DNA of 64,000 bases, from the NCBI RefSeq assembly GCF_001408515.1, contig NZ_CYPR01000228.1, positions 1 through 64,000 of the forward strand, in the 5' to 3' direction. Position numbers and translations under genes: made by a program. Position 1 is the stretch's first letter; every line of letters begins with the position of its first letter. The notes under the pieces were generated by a model that saw only the letters and a program-made list of their open reading frames with translations, was not told where the DNA came from and searched no databases. Source of the DNA: Jannaschia seosinensis (GTDB lineage Bacteria > Pseudomonadota > Alphaproteobacteria > Rhodobacterales > Rhodobacteraceae). Below, in pieces: positions 47,232 through 57,863 of the stretch.

Positions 47232-47295
47232 GCAACCCCGGATCGTCACGCCCCGCCGTCTCGGCGGCACACCGCACCGCACGATCCGGGGTTGC
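47232..47295. repeat. nested inverted repeat between ggt and fadH
   Basis: Perfect 15-base arms, GCAACCCCGGATCGT (47232-47246) and its complement (47281-47295), flank a 34-base spacer. The spacer itself contains a 6-base-pair hairpin CCGCCG-TCT-CGGCGG (47254-47268). It lies in the divergent gap, 57 bases from ggt and 88 from fadH. It could be an operator, an RNA structure or a small repeat element. Confidence 0.75.
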
Positions 47296-47382
47296 GGGGG
47301 ACGTGACGGAACGGCACGCCCGCCTTGTGCGCGGGCCGCCGATGCCCGACCTTTGCGCCGACACCGACCGGAGACGCACGCC

Positions 47383-49410
47383 ATGTCCGACTACCCCCAC
47401 CTCCTCGCCCCGCTCGACCTGGGACATGTGGCGCTGAAGAATCGCGTCATCATGGGATCGATGCACACCAATCTTGAAGAGACGAAGGACTGGAACCGCG
47501 TGGCGGAGTTCTATGCCGAACGCGCGCGGGGGGGTGTGGCGCTGATGGTCACGGGCGGCATGGCCCCGAACCGCGAGGGCGGCGTGTTCCCCGGCGCGGC
47601 GGGCCTCTTCACCGATCAGGACATCGCCAACCACCGGATCGTCACCGAACGGGTCCATGCCGAAGGCGCGCTGATCGCGATGCAAATCCTCCATGCCGGG
47701 CGCTATGCCTACGGGCCGGAATGCGTGGCGCCGTCGGCCGTCAAATCGCCGATCTCGCCGTTTCCGCCCAAGGCGCTCGATGCCGAGGGGATCGAAAAGC
47801 AGATCGCCGACTTCGTCACCGCCGCCCGCCGCGCGCGCGAAGCCGGATATGACGGCGTCGAGATCATGGGGTCGGAGGGCTACCTCCTCAACCAGTTCCT
47901 CGTCACCCATACCAACCACCGCGACGACGAATGGGGCGGGTCCTATGCCAACCGGATGCGCCTGCCGGTCGAGATCGTGCGCCGCTGCCGCGAGGCTGTG
48001 GGCCCGGATTTCATCCTCATCTACCGCCTGTCGATGATCGACCTGATCCCGAACGGATCCACGCACGAGGAGGTCGTGGATCTTGCCCAAGCCGTCGAGG
48101 CGGCGGGCGCCACCATCATCAATACCGGCATCGGCTGGCACGAGGCGCGGATTCCGACCATCGCCACCTCGGTGCCCCGCGCGGCCTTCTCCTGGGTCAC
48201 GAAGAAGCTGATGGGGAAGGTCTCGATCCCGCTGGTGACGTCGAACCGGATCAACATGCCCGATGTGGCCGAAGCGGTCCTGGCCGACGGCTGCGCCGAT
48301 CTCGTGTCGATGGCGCGCCCGTTTCTTGCCGATCCGCATTTCGTGGCGAAGGCGGCGGCGGGGCGTGCGCGCGAGATCGCGCCCTGCATCGCCTGCAACC
48401 AGGCCTGTCTCGACCACACATTCGCCGGCAAGATCAGCACATGCCTCGTCAATCCGCGCGCCTGCCACGAGACGGAGATCGTGGTCGCGCAGACCGATGC
48501 GCCGAAATCCGTCGCCGTGATCGGCGCGGGGCCGGCGGGTCTTTCGGCGGCGCTGACCGCGGCGGAGCGGGGGCACCGCGTAACGCTGTTCGACCGGGCC
48601 GCGCAGGTGGGCGGGCAGTTGAACCTCGCCAAGGTCATCCCCGGCAAGGAGGAATTCCGCGGCTTCGTGGATTGGTTCGAGACCATGCTGGAGGTCCGGG
48701 ACGTGACGGTCCGGCTGAACGCCGAGGTTACGGCCGACGACCTGTCGGCCTATGACGCGGTGATCGTCGCCACCGGCGTCAGCCCGCGCGATCCGCACAT
48801 TCCGGGGCAGGACGACCCGAAGGTCGTCAGCTATATCGACGTCCTGCGCGGCACGGCAAAGGTCGGCGCACGGGTCGTCGTGGTGGGCGCGGGGGGAATC
48901 GGATTCGACGTGTCCGACCATCTGGTCCATGACGGCCATTCCGCGACTGTCAACCTGCCCGAATGGTTGCGCGACTGGGGCGTCACCGATCCCGAGGCGC
49001 AGCGCGGCGGTCTGGCCCCCGAAGGTCCGCGTCCCGAAGCGCCCGCGCGGCAGGTCACGCTTTTGCAGCGCAAGGCCGAAGCGCCGGGCCGACGTCTCGG
49101 CAAGACCACCGGCTGGATCCATCGCGCAACGCTGCGCATGAAGAACGTGAAGATGGTGGGCGGCGTGAACTACGAGCGCGTCACCGATGACGGGCTGCTG
49201 GTCAGCTATGGCGAGGCGCGGGAGAATCCGGAGGTGATCCCCGCCGATACGATCGTGCTTTGCGCCGGGCAGGAGCCGGAGCGCCGTCTGGCTGATGCGC
49301 TGGAGGCGCGGGGGGTGGCCGTGCACGTGATCGGCGGCGCGGATGTGGCCGCCGAACTGGACGCGAAGCGGGCCATCGACCAAGGGACGCGGCTGGCTGC
49401 CGCCTTGTAA
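47383..49410 (+). CDS. fadH: FadH-type NADPH:2,4-dienoyl-CoA reductase / old yellow enzyme family
   Basis: A 675-residue flavoprotein of the 2,4-dienoyl-CoA reductase group, which reduces double bonds in fatty-acid breakdown. An N-terminal FMN-binding TIM barrel (about 1-330) has MQILHAGRYAYGP and GYLLNQFLVTHTNHRDDEWG. The iron-sulfur cysteines are C335, C338, C342 and C354, one residue off from those of E. coli FadH. A FAD/NADPH domain follows with VAVIGAGPAGLSAALTAAER. Related enzymes act on other substrates (for example trimethylamine), so the exact role is less sure than the family. Confidence 0.88.
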   Translation: MSDYPHLLAPLDLGHVALKNRVIMGSMHTNLEETKDWNRVAEFYAERARGGVALMVTGGMAPNREGGVFPGAAGLFTDQDIANHRIVTERVHAEGALIAMQILHAGRYAYGPECVAPSAVKSPISPFPPKALDAEGIEKQIADFVTAARRAREAGYDGVEIMGSEGYLLNQFLVTHTNHRDDEWGGSYANRMRLPVEIVRRCREAVGPDFILIYRLSMIDLIPNGSTHEEVVDLAQAVEAAGATIINTGIGWHEARIPTIATSVPRAAFSWVTKKLMGKVSIPLVTSNRINMPDVAEAVLADGCADLVSMARPFLADPHFVAKAAAGRAREIAPCIACNQACLDHTFAGKISTCLVNPRACHETEIVVAQTDAPKSVAVIGAGPAGLSAALTAAERGHRVTLFDRAAQVGGQLNLAKVIPGKEEFRGFVDWFETMLEVRDVTVRLNAEVTADDLSAYDAVIVATGVSPRDPHIPGQDDPKVVSYIDVLRGTAKVGARVVVVGAGGIGFDVSDHLVHDGHSATVNLPEWLRDWGVTDPEAQRGGLAPEGPRPEAPARQVTLLQRKAEAPGRRLGKTTGWIHRATLRMKNVKMVGGVNYERVTDDGLLVSYGEARENPEVIPADTIVLCAGQEPERRLADALEARGVAVHVIGGADVAAELDAKRAIDQGTRLAAAL

Positions 49411-49437
49411 AACTTCAGGAGAATCATTGTCTTGCGG

Positions 49438-49457
49438 CAATTACCCATGGGTAATTG
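49438..49457. repeat. perfect 20-base palindrome between convergent genes
   Basis: The palindrome CAATTACCCATGGGTAATTG lies between the fadH stop and the stop of the FkbM gene. Its core TTnCCCATGGGnAA is shared with the site upstream of putA at 8562-8577. There is no T-run typical of a terminator. Confidence 0.7.
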
Positions 49458-49467
49458 GCGTGCCGGG

Positions 49468-50139
49468 TCATTCCCGGACCCGCCGGAACCCCACCACCGC
49501 ACTGCGCGACAGGTCGGGCGCGTAGACGAGGCCGCTGCGCAGCAGGCAGTCGAAGATGCGCCCGATCATGGCCGCGGGATAGGCCTCGGGGTGCAACTCC
49601 ATCAGCACGGCCTCCACGTGATCGGGCCACGGCGCGTCGAACAGCGCCGCCTCGCCGCCCTCGATGTCCATCACGACGACGTTCGGGCGGTAGGCCGCGA
49701 ACAGGTCCGCAAGCCGCAGCACCGGCACCGCAACCTCCTCGCCGCGTCCCGATCCGTCGGCGATGGCGGAGGCCCAGAAGGCGGGCGCGCAGCGGAATGT
49801 GACCGTCTCGGCCGCACCCGCCGCCCCGACCGCCCCGTGCAGCAGCGTCGCCGCCTGATGGCCGTTCGCGTCAAGGTTGGCGCGGATCACGTCGCGCATG
49901 TGCGGGTTGGCCTCGACCGAGACGAGGTTCTCCGCCCCCGCGCCGCGTGCGCAGATGCAGGAGACGAAGCCGATGCCGGCCCCAAGCTCCAACACACGCG
50001 CGCCGGACGTGATGCAGCGCGCCGCCGCCGCCGCCTCGAACTGCTCGTAGGCGCCGGCGGCAAGCCGCGCCGCGATCCGTGGCCGCAGGATCCGGTCCGG
50101 CACGGTCAGGTGGACGCCGTGGATGGTGAAGTCGGGCAC
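49468..50139 (-). CDS. FkbM-family methyltransferase
   Basis: A 223-residue SAM-dependent methyltransferase. Motif I VLELGAGIGFVSCICARGAG is at about 49-68, and VSVEANPHMRDVIRANLDAN follows. A later VVVMDIEGGEAALFDA block is characteristic of FkbM proteins, which methylate hydroxyls on sugars or polyketides. It is transcribed alone, with its stop 10 bases from a palindrome. No glycan or polyketide cluster is nearby, so the substrate is unknown. Confidence 0.88.
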   Translation of the reverse strand: MPDFTIHGVHLTVPDRILRPRIAARLAAGAYEQFEAAAAARCITSGARVLELGAGIGFVSCICARGAGAENLVSVEANPHMRDVIRANLDANGHQAATLLHGAVGAAGAAETVTFRCAPAFWASAIADGSGRGEEVAVPVLRLADLFAAYRPNVVVMDIEGGEAALFDAPWPDHVEAVLMELHPEAYPAAMIGRIFDCLLRSGLVYAPDLSRSAVVGFRRVRE

Positions 50140-50234
50140 GTCCTCTCCCTCCGGCCTCGGTCAGGCGGCGCCCGGCCCGCTTGCCGCGCGGCCGGACGCG
50201 TTCCTGCGGTGAGCCGGGGCGCGCCCGGCCCCGA

Positions 50235-50834
50235 TCACTCGCTCAGGCCGCGCGCGCGCATTTCCTGCGGAATGTTGAACAGGCCCGCGCCGAGGCCGAC
50301 ATCCGTGCGCATGTCGCCCAGCACCACGGTCGTCTGCGCCCCGGTATCGTCGGTGATCACCCATTGGCGCAGCGTCACCGGGTCGGGCGTGAAGATCAGT
50401 TCGATATTGCCGTATTGCGGGTTCGCCGGATCCTGAAGCGTGATCGCCGTCTGCGTGTTGTCGCCGCCATGCGCGACGACCATGCCGGACCGCCCGAGGT
50501 TGACGTTGTCGGCGAGGATCAGGCTGAGCGGCGTCTGACTCAGGGGATATTGCTCCGGCGGAGTGTTGGAGACGGGATCGAAGACAGCGACCTGACTGCC
50601 GCCGGCGATGACGAGGCCGTTATTGGGCGCGTCGTAATCGAACCGCGCGCGGCCCGGCCGCCGGATGGCGAGGTCTCCTGTCGAGATCGAGCCGTCGGAA
50701 TTGATCTGCGTGAACTCCGCCTGCGAGGTGCGGAAGGAGTTGAGATAGTTCGAGATCTGGCCCACCGAAATCTGCGCCGTGGCGGGCAGGGTGGTGACGG
50801 CGAGGGCGAGGGCGGCGAGGGTGGCGAGGCGCAT
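50235..50834 (-). CDS. lolA: outer membrane lipoprotein carrier protein LolA
   Basis: Periplasmic chaperone that carries lipoproteins from LolCDE to the outer membrane (199 residues). Signal peptide is about 1-19 (MRLATLAALALAVTTLPATA). The fold-typical stretch YLNSFRTSQAEFTQINSDGS is followed by GDLAIRRPGRARFDY and LRQWVITDDTGAQTTVVLGD. It lies just after ftsK on the same strand (126 bases), a common neighbour pair in this group. Confidence 0.93.
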   Translation of the reverse strand: MRLATLAALALAVTTLPATAQISVGQISNYLNSFRTSQAEFTQINSDGSISTGDLAIRRPGRARFDYDAPNNGLVIAGGSQVAVFDPVSNTPPEQYPLSQTPLSLILADNVNLGRSGMVVAHGGDNTQTAITLQDPANPQYGNIELIFTPDPVTLRQWVITDDTGAQTTVVLGDMRTDVGLGAGLFNIPQEMRARGLSE

Positions 50835-50960
50835 GTCCTTGAGTCTTTCCGTTCGGGAGGGCCGCGTGCGGCGACCGGTTCGAGGGGCATATAGGCCCCT
50901 CTCGCCCGGATTTCCCGGGTTATGCGATGTCACGCGCCCGTCAGGCGCTGCGCCGCCCGA

Positions 50961-53702
50961 TCAGCCGTTCGGATCGGGCAGCAGGATATCGCGCTTGCCG
51001 ACATGGTTCGCGGCGGTGACGACGCCGTTCTCCTCCATCTGCTCCACGAGACGGGCGGCCTTGTTGTAGCCGATGCCGAGCTTGCGCTGGATGTAGGAGG
51101 TGGAGCATTTGCGGTCGTTGGCGACGATGGCCACCGCCTGATCGTAGAGCGCGTCCTCGCCGCCGGTATTGCCGCCGAGGCCCAAGACCGCGTCGATATC
51201 GCCGGCCGCCTCGCCGTCGGGACCGTCGAGAACGCTCGACGCGTAATCCGGCGGGCCGAAGCTCTTGAGGTGGTTGACGATCTCCTCGACCTCCTCGTCG
51301 GAGCAGAACGGGCCGTGGACGCGCGTGATCCGGGAGCCGCCGGCCATGTAGAGCATGTCGCCCATGCCCAGAAGCTGCTCGGCGCCCATCTCGCCCAGGA
51401 TCGTCCGGCTGTCGATCTTGGAGGTGACGTGGAAGCTGATCCGCGTGGGGAAGTTGGCCTTGATCGTGCCGGTGATGACGTCGACCGACGGGCGCTGCGT
51501 GGCCATCACGAGGTGGATGCCCGAGGCGCGCGCCATCTGCGCGAGACGCTGGATGCAGGCCTCGATCTCCTTGCCCGCGACCATCATCAGGTCGGCCATC
51601 TCGTCGACGATGACGACGATATAGGGCATCTTTTCCGGCAGCGTCTCCTCGGTCTCGAAGACGGGTTCGCCGGTTTCGTCGTCGAAGCCGGTCTGGACCG
51701 TGCGGGAGAACATCTCTCCGCGCGCCAGCGTCTCGGCGACGCGGGCATTGTAGCCGTCGATGTTGCGTACGCCCATCTTCGACATCTTGCGGTAGCGGTC
51801 CTCCATCTCGCCCACGACCCATTTCAGGGCCACGACCGCCTTCTTCGGATCGGTGACGACGGGCGACAGAAGATGCGGAATGCCGTCATAGACGCTGAGT
51901 TCCAGCATCTTCGGGTCGATCATGATCATCCGGCATTCGTCGGGGCGAAGCTTGTAGAGGAGGCTGAGGATCATCGTGTTGATCGCCACCGACTTGCCCG
52001 AGCCGGTCGTCCCCGCGATCAGCAGGTGCGGCATCTTGGCAAGGTTGGCGATGATCGGCGCGCCGCTGATATCCTTGCCCAGCGCGAGCGGGAGGGCATG
52101 GCTGTCGTCGCCGAAATCGCCGGCCGACAGGATCTCGCGAAGGACGACCTTCTCGCGCCGCTCGTTGGGCAGTTCGATCCCGATGACGGAGCGGCCCGGC
52201 ACGGTCGAGACGCGGGCCGAGAGCGCCGACATCGACCGCGCGATGTCATCGGCCAGCCCGATCACCCGCGACGCCTTGAGGCCGGGCGCGGGCTCCAGCT
52301 CGTACATGGTCACGACGGGGCCGGGGCGTACGGAGACGATCTCGCCCTTGACGCCGTAATCGTCGAGAACCGCCTCGAGCGTGCGCGCATTCTCCTCCAG
52401 CGCCTCCTCGGAGAGGTGGTGGCGCTCGACGGTTCCCGGATCGGCGAGAAGGTTGATCGGCGGCATCTCGTAGCCGGTCTCGTCGTCGCGGCCGCGCGCA
52501 CCGGATTGCGCCTCGGCGCGGGCCTGGGCCGACGGGGTCGCGGGACGGACGGGGGCCTGCACGACCCTGCGAGGGGCTGGCGCGCCGGCGGCTTCGGGGC
52601 GCGCCTGTTCGGCCGGTGCCTCGGCCTCCTCGGTCTCGATCAGCGGATCGGCGTCGAGGTCGAAGGCTTCGATCTGGGCTTGCGCGGGGCGCGGCGCCTC
52701 CGTCCGCGCGGCGGCGGTCAGGACAGGCTCCGTGCGTGCCTCCGGCGCCGTGGCGTCCGGGGCCTCTGCGTCATCGGCGCGGCGCATGCGGGTGCGCACG
52801 GCGTTGGCGATGCGGGCCTGGATGCGGTCCCCGGCCGGCGCCTCGTCGTCATGGTCGAAATCGTCCCTGTCGTCGCCGTCAGCGGCGGCACCGGCACCGC
52901 CGAGATTGGGCAGCCAGGACAGGAACGAGCGGCGCGGCGCCTCGTCGCTTCTGTCGTCGTCTCCGTAAAGCGCCGCCTCGCGCGCCGCGGCCCGTGCCGC
53001 CCGCCGTTCGCGCCACGCGCTCGCGCCGGCGGCGGTGCCGCGAACGGTCCCCCGCGCGGCCGTTCCGGTCAGAAGGCGGACGCCGTGCATGGCATGGCCC
53101 AACCCTTCGAGGAAATAGACACCCGCATTCACCGCATCCTCGCGCGTGAAGCCGAGCACCCAGCCGCCGCAGACGAGGGCAGCCACCGCGATCAGGATGG
53201 ACAGGATCTTGAGCCCGATGCTCGCCGTGATCGGCAGCACCGACAGAAGCGCCCCGAGCGCCGTATCGCCGAACAGCCCGCCCAGCCCGAAATCGTGGGT
53301 CCAATCCGGTCCGGGCACGAGCGAGGCGGCATAGAGCGACACCAGGAGCATCCAGGCCGGCACGAAGAGGATGCGCGGCAGCGCCCTCTCCGAGCCCAGG
53401 TGCCCCGCGAACCGCACGCCCCACGCGATCAGCCCCGCCGCGAAGCCCAGCGCACCGTAACCCAGCACGAGATAGAGCGGCGCGGCCAACGACGCGCCGA
53501 ACATGCCCAGCCAGTTGCGCGGCGCGCGGTCGGTCGCCGCCAGCCAGTTCGGATCCTCGGGGCTGTAGCTCAGGAGCATCGCCGCCATGAGCAGACCCAG
53601 GATCACCATCAGCACGCCCAGCCCCTCACGTCCGCGGCGGGCGAGGCTGATCTGCAGGTTGCTGTCGAGAAGGGGATCGCGTTGCCGCACCTGATAGGCC
53701 AT
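50961..53702 (-). CDS. ftsK: DNA translocase FtsK
   Basis: Septal DNA pump of 913 residues that moves chromosomes during division. Four N-terminal membrane helices lie within about 27-185. A low-complexity, acidic and alanine-rich linker runs to about 400. The motor domain has Walker [15 protein letters not shown] and the block [20 protein letters not shown]. The C-terminal gamma winged helix ([20 protein letters not shown], then [18 protein letters not shown]) reads KOPS sequences. Confidence 0.96.
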   Translation of the reverse strand: MAYQVRQRDPLLDSNLQISLARRGREGLGVLMVILGLLMAAMLLSYSPEDPNWLAATDRAPRNWLGMFGASLAAPLYLVLGYGALGFAAGLIAWGVRFAGHLGSERALPRILFVPAWMLLVSLYAASLVPGPDWTHDFGLGGLFGDTALGALLSVLPITASIGLKILSILIAVAALVCGGWVLGFTREDAVNAGVYFLEGLGHAMHGVRLLTGTAARGTVRGTAAGASAWRERRAARAAAREAALYGDDDRSDEAPRRSFLSWLPNLGGAGAAADGDDRDDFDHDDEAPAGDRIQARIANAVRTRMRRADDAEAPDATAPEARTEPVLTAAARTEAPRPAQAQIEAFDLDADPLIETEEAEAPAEQARPEAAGAPAPRRVVQAPVRPATPSAQARAEAQSGARGRDDETGYEMPPINLLADPGTVERHHLSEEALEENARTLEAVLDDYGVKGEIVSVRPGPVVTMYELEPAPGLKASRVIGLADDIARSMSALSARVSTVPGRSVIGIELPNERREKVVLREILSAGDFGDDSHALPLALGKDISGAPIIANLAKMPHLLIAGTTGSGKSVAINTMILSLLYKLRPDECRMIMIDPKMLELSVYDGIPHLLSPVVTDPKKAVVALKWVVGEMEDRYRKMSKMGVRNIDGYNARVAETLARGEMFSRTVQTGFDDETGEPVFETEETLPEKMPYIVVIVDEMADLMMVAGKEIEACIQRLAQMARASGIHLVMATQRPSVDVITGTIKANFPTRISFHVTSKIDSRTILGEMGAEQLLGMGDMLYMAGGSRITRVHGPFCSDEEVEEIVNHLKSFGPPDYASSVLDGPDGEAAGDIDAVLGLGGNTGGEDALYDQAVAIVANDRKCSTSYIQRKLGIGYNKAARLVEQMEENGVVTAANHVGKRDILLPDPNG

Positions 53703-53713
53703 CGGGGCTCCTC

Positions 53714-54898
53714 TTACGTTTGCAATCCGTCGCGCAGGCGGGTCAGCCCCTCGATCGTCTCGTCGAGAGGCCCCACGAGGGCGGCGCGGATATGTTGGGC
53801 ACCGGGATTTCCGGCTTTCGTGTCACGCGCCAGATAGGCACCGGGCAGGACCTTGACGCCCGTCTCGGTCCACAGCTTCAGCGTCGCCGCTTCGCCGTCT
53901 ATCCCGTCGGGCGTGGGCAGCCACAGGAAGAATCCTGCCTCGGGGATGTGCTCGGGGCCGAGGATTCGCGCGGCGGCCGCGAATTTCTCGGCGTAGAGGG
54001 CGCGGTTGACCCGGACGTGATCCTCGTCATCCCAGACGGCGGCGGCGGCCATCTGCAGGGGCAGGGGGAGGGGCGCGCCGGCATAGGCGCGAAGCTGCTT
54101 CATCCGCGCGATATTGCCCGGACCCGAAACCGCGAAACCCGACCGCAATCCGGCGAGGTTCGACCGCTTCGACAGGGAGTGAAACGCCACGACGCGGTCC
54201 GGATCGGCACCCGTGGCGCGCACGGCCTCGAGGATGCCGGTGGGCGGGCTGCCGCGATAGATTTCGGCGTAGCACTCGTCGGCGAAGATCTTGAAATCGT
54301 GCCGCTCGGCCAGGCGCAGCAGGTCCGACCAGTAGTCCAGCGAGGCCACCGACCCCTGCGGATTGGCGGGGGAGCAGATGTAGACAATCGCCGTCCGGTC
54401 GAGCAATTCCGCGTCCAGCGCGCCGAAATCCGGCAGATGTCCCGTTTCGGCGGTGGCGTTCACGTAGACCGGCTCTGCCCCCACGCTGAGCGAGGCGACG
54501 GCATAGACCTGATAGAACGGGTTCGGCGTCAGGATGACGGGGCGCTTGCCGTTCTTGGTCTCCGGGCAAAGCGCCATCGAAGTGTTGTACAGCCCCTCCC
54601 GCGTGCCGTTGAGCGCAAGGATGTGCCGGTCGGGATCGGCGTCGTAGTCGTAGCGCCGCTTCAGCCATCCGGCGCAGGCGGAGAGAAGCTCCGGCGCGCC
54701 GTCATTGGGCGGATAGGACATGAAGGCGGCCTGATGGCGCGCGATCACCTCGCCCACGAAGGCGGGCGGAAGATGGCGCGGATCGCCGATGGTCATCTGA
54801 ATCGGGGTGTCGCTGCCCGGCGCGCGGTCGCCGATCAGGGTCCGCAGGCGCGGAAATGCGTATTCGGGCAGTTCGGAGAACCGCTTTGGGGAATTCAT
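53714..54898 (-). CDS. PLP-dependent aminotransferase class I/II
   Basis: A fold-type I aminotransferase, 394 residues. The PLP-binding lysine is in [17 protein letters not shown]; other family blocks are [34 protein letters not shown] and [12 protein letters not shown]. It is most like enzymes annotated as succinyldiaminopimelate aminotransferase (DapC) in related bacteria, but the substrate is not certain. GAGG stands 7 bases before the ATG at 54898, which I prefer to the one at 54904. It is 11 bases upstream of ftsK on the same strand. Confidence 0.87.
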   Translation of the reverse strand: MNSPKRFSELPEYAFPRLRTLIGDRAPGSDTPIQMTIGDPRHLPPAFVGEVIARHQAAFMSYPPNDGAPELLSACAGWLKRRYDYDADPDRHILALNGTREGLYNTSMALCPETKNGKRPVILTPNPFYQVYAVASLSVGAEPVYVNATAETGHLPDFGALDAELLDRTAIVYICSPANPQGSVASLDYWSDLLRLAERHDFKIFADECYAEIYRGSPPTGILEAVRATGADPDRVVAFHSLSKRSNLAGLRSGFAVSGPGNIARMKQLRAYAGAPLPLPLQMAAAAVWDDEDHVRVNRALYAEKFAAAARILGPEHIPEAGFFLWLPTPDGIDGEAATLKLWTETGVKVLPGAYLARDTKAGNPGAQHIRAALVGPLDETIEGLTRLRDGLQT

Positions 54899-55021
54899 GC
54901 TCATGCCTCGTGCGGGTGCTCTGTCGGCCCCGTTTTCGCTACGATAGCAGGGCCGGGGTTGAAGGGTCCAACGAAAATCCGGCGCGGCCGCCGGGGTGTG
55001 GCTTTCGGGCCGGGTGCGGGA

Positions 55022-56347
55022 TCAGGCCAGCGCCGTCTCCATCGCCGCGCCGAGGCGCAGGAGCCGTTCCTCGGCCATGGGCGGAGCCAGGGCCATCAGC
55101 CCGCACATCGCCGTCTCCGTCGGCAGCGTCAGCCCGCACAGGCCCAGCACGTTGCCCACCCGCGTATTGCGCAGCGCCAGCAGGTTCTCGGTGACGTAAT
55201 ACTCGTCGTCCTCGATCAGACGCTGCCGGTCGGGAGCGGTGCTGGCGACCGTGGGCAGCAGGATCGCGTCGTAGCCGGCGGTGTCGCGCAGATATTCCCG
55301 CTCGGCGGCCGCGCGGGTGCGGTAAGCGGCCAGCACGTCGGCCGCGTCCATGTCCCGCCCGGTGCGGAAGCGTTGCAGGATGCGGTCGAACATCAGATCC
55401 GGCGCGGCCTCGATCCGGTCGCGCCAGATCGCATAGGCCTCGGGCGAGAACAGACAGGGCGTCAGGTCCATCGCCGTCTTGACCGCCGGCACCTCGCCAC
55501 GCGCGATGACCGCACCGGCCTCCTCGAGGCGCGCGACGGCGTCCTCGAAGGCGGCGCGCGGGGCGTCGCGGCTGCTTTCGGTGTAATCGGCCAGCACGAG
55601 GAAGCGGCGGCCCTTCAGCGTGGCGCCGGTGAGGTCGGTCGGACGCCCCCCCTCCAGCAGCGCGAGGCCCAGCGCGGCGTCCTCGACGTTGCGGCAGAGC
55701 GGGCCGACCGTGTCCATGCTCTCGGCCAGGGGCACGCAGCCGCGCATCGACACGCGGCCCCACGACGTCTTGAGCCCCACGAGGTTGTTCCACGCCGCCG
55801 GGGTGCGCACCGATCCGCCCGTGTCGGAGCCGATCGCCAGCGGGGCCAGCCCGAAGGCCAGCGAGGCCGCCGCCCCGGAGGAGGAGCCGCCGGGGACGAG
55901 GGCGCGGTCGTGCCGGTTCGGCGGCGTGGCGGTCACCGGGTTGTAGCCGAGGCCGGAAAAGGCCAGCTCGCTCATATGCGTCTTGCCGAGGCAGACCGCC
56001 CCGCCCGCCGTGGCATTCGCCAGCACCTCCGCATCGTCGACCGGGACGCGGCCCTTCAGAAGCGCCGATCCCGCCTCGGTTGCGGTGCCCGCGCTGTCGA
56101 ACATGTCCTTCCAGCTGATGGGTACACCGTCGAGCGGGCCGCGGCGCGTCCCGTTCCTCGCGCGCGTGGCGGCGGACGCGGCTTCGGCGCGGGCGCGGTC
56201 CTCGGTCGGGCGCGCGAAGATGATGTCGCGGTCCGCATTCGCGTCGATCGCGGCCAGATAGGTGTCGCACAGGGCCTCGGGGTCGATCGTGCCGTCGCCG
56301 ATGCCCCGTCCCAGATCGCCCGCGCTCATCCAAAGCCAGTTTCGCAT
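55022..56347 (-). CDS. amidase (amidase-signature family)
   Basis: A 441-residue amidase. The Ser-cisSer-Lys triad is readable: K80 (PISWKDMFDS), the cis-serine in the GGSSSG block at about 155-157, and nucleophile S179 in GSDTGGSVRTPA. GGAGG precedes the ATG at 56347. There is no GatB or GatC next to it, so it is probably a stand-alone amidase or urea-amidolyase-like enzyme rather than the tRNA amidotransferase subunit. It is divergent from the UbiH-type gene. Confidence 0.9.
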   Translation of the reverse strand: MRNWLWMSAGDLGRGIGDGTIDPEALCDTYLAAIDANADRDIIFARPTEDRARAEAASAATRARNGTRRGPLDGVPISWKDMFDSAGTATEAGSALLKGRVPVDDAEVLANATAGGAVCLGKTHMSELAFSGLGYNPVTATPPNRHDRALVPGGSSSGAAASLAFGLAPLAIGSDTGGSVRTPAAWNNLVGLKTSWGRVSMRGCVPLAESMDTVGPLCRNVEDAALGLALLEGGRPTDLTGATLKGRRFLVLADYTESSRDAPRAAFEDAVARLEEAGAVIARGEVPAVKTAMDLTPCLFSPEAYAIWRDRIEAAPDLMFDRILQRFRTGRDMDAADVLAAYRTRAAAEREYLRDTAGYDAILLPTVASTAPDRQRLIEDDEYYVTENLLALRNTRVGNVLGLCGLTLPTETAMCGLMALAPPMAEERLLRLGAAMETALA

Positions 56348-56429
56348 CGTATCCTCCGGTCCCGGTCGCGGTACGCTAGGCATCGGCGCCGCGATGGACA
56401 AGCCGGGCGGCACGATCATATCAGGCCCT

Positions 56430-57629
56430 ATGGATACGGATGTCATCATCGTCGGCGGCGGGCTGTCGGGCCCGCTCACCGCTCTTGCCCTCGCCGAATC
56501 GGGCCTGCGCTCGGTCGTTCTCGACGCCGCGCCCGAGCCGGAGGCGGGCCGCGATTTCGACGGGCGGTCCTATGCCGTCGCGCTCGGCTCGGTCCACGTG
56601 CTCCGGGCGCTAGGCCTTTGGGACGCGCTGGAGGCCGAGGCGCAGCCGATCACCGGCATTCGCGCCAGCGACGGGCGCGCGGGCGAGGGGGCGGCACCTC
56701 TGCATCTGGCGTTTGAGGCGGCCGAGATCGGGGCGCCGTTCATGGGCCAGATGGTCGAGGACCGGTACCTGCGTCCGGTGCTGCGCGATGCATGCCGGGC
56801 CAGCGACCGGATCGAGATGCGCTTCGGCACCCGCGTCACCGCGCAGGAGACCGCGCCCGGACAGGTTCGCGTCACGGCGGGCGACACGCTGACCGCGCGC
56901 CTCCTTCTGGGTTGCGACGGGCGGGGCAGCGGCGTGGCGGAGCGGGCGGGCATCCGGCGCATGGTGAAGGAATACGGCCAGACGTCGCTCGTCTGCGTGG
57001 TCGCGCATGAGCGGCCGCATGACGGTGTGGCGCACCAGTTCTTCATGCCGCCCGGCCCGCTCGCGATCCTGCCGCTGCGGGGCAACCGCTCCAGCATCGT
57101 CTGGACCGAGGCGCCCGATGTCGCCGCCGGGATCATGGAGATGGACGAGGCCAACTGGCTGGACGTGCTCCGCCCCCGGTTCGGCAGCTTTCTCGGCAAT
57201 ATCGCCCTTGCCGGCACGCGCCATGCCTATCCGCTGGATCTGCGTCTGGCGGAGCGTTTCGTCGCCGACCGGGTGGCGCTGGTGGGCGATGCGGCGCACG
57301 GGATCCATCCGATCGCGGGGCAGGGCCTGAACCTCGGGATCAAGGACGTCGCGGCGCTTGCGGATGTGCTGGGCGGGGCGCGGGCGCGGGGAGAGGATAT
57401 CGGCGCGGCGGACGTTCTGGCGCGATACGAGCGGTGGCGCCGGTTCGACACGGCGGCAATGGGGTTCGCGACGGATGCGGTGAACCGGCTGTTCTCGAAC
57501 GACAATCCAATCCTTCGTCTGGGCCGCGATCTCGGGATGGGGGCGATCTCGCGGATGCCCGCGATACGGCGCCGTTTTATTCGCGAGGCGGCGGGGCTGA
57601 CCGGCGACCTGCCCCGGCTGATGCGCTAG
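56430..57629 (+). CDS. UbiH/UbiF/COQ6-family FAD-dependent monooxygenase
   Basis: A flavin hydroxylase of ubiquinone synthesis, 399 residues. The FAD dinucleotide fold IIVGGGLSGPLTALALAESG is at the N-terminus. The ribose-binding block GDAAHGIHPIAGQGLNLGIK is at about 289-308, and the ending matches the family. The ATG at 56430 fits the fold; an in-frame ATG at 56394 would add 12 residues. Which ring position it hydroxylates cannot be read from sequence. Confidence 0.9.
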   Translation: MDTDVIIVGGGLSGPLTALALAESGLRSVVLDAAPEPEAGRDFDGRSYAVALGSVHVLRALGLWDALEAEAQPITGIRASDGRAGEGAAPLHLAFEAAEIGAPFMGQMVEDRYLRPVLRDACRASDRIEMRFGTRVTAQETAPGQVRVTAGDTLTARLLLGCDGRGSGVAERAGIRRMVKEYGQTSLVCVVAHERPHDGVAHQFFMPPGPLAILPLRGNRSSIVWTEAPDVAAGIMEMDEANWLDVLRPRFGSFLGNIALAGTRHAYPLDLRLAERFVADRVALVGDAAHGIHPIAGQGLNLGIKDVAALADVLGGARARGEDIGAADVLARYERWRRFDTAAMGFATDAVNRLFSNDNPILRLGRDLGMGAISRMPAIRRRFIREAAGLTGDLPRLMR

Positions 57630-57680
57630 TCGGCGCGTTCCCGGGCAAGAACCGCTGGCGGTAACCGCCGCGGCCCGCCC

Positions 57681-57863
57681 TCAATCCAGCTTGCGCGCCT
57701 CGTCGATCAGCATGATCGGAATGCCGCCGCGCACCGGATAGGCCAAGCCCGCCGATTTCGAGATCAACTCCTGCGCCTCGGCATCCCAGACCAAGAGGCC
57801 CTGTGTCTGCGGGCAGACCAGCGCCTCCAGCATCCGACGATCGTGTTGCGGGGTGTCGGTCAC
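57681..57863 (-). CDS. Trm112-family small protein
   Basis: A 60-residue protein of the Trm112/YcaR type, with [20 protein letters not shown] and [20 protein letters not shown]. Bacterial members have no firm role; some retain more zinc cysteines, while here only one Cys is kept (CPQT). The GTG at 57863 overlaps the stop of the Lon-substrate-domain gene (GTGA), so the two are coupled. Confidence 0.88.
   Translation of the reverse strand: MTDTPQHDRRMLEALVCPQTQGLLVWDAEAQELISKSAGLAYPVRGGIPIMLIDEARKLD

Noticed and set aside
47194-49440. Very long open frame on the minus strand opposite fadH, continuous with ggt
   Set aside because: It lies antisense to a gene with complete motifs, its translation is rich in Arg/His/Asp without any domain, and GC-rich codon bias explains the lack of stops. 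The ggt start with signal peptide and ribosome-binding site is at 47175.
50922-53837. Plus-strand frame of about 970 codons opposite ftsK
   Set aside because: It is antisense to FtsK with all motor motifs; the frame is a by-product of codon bias.
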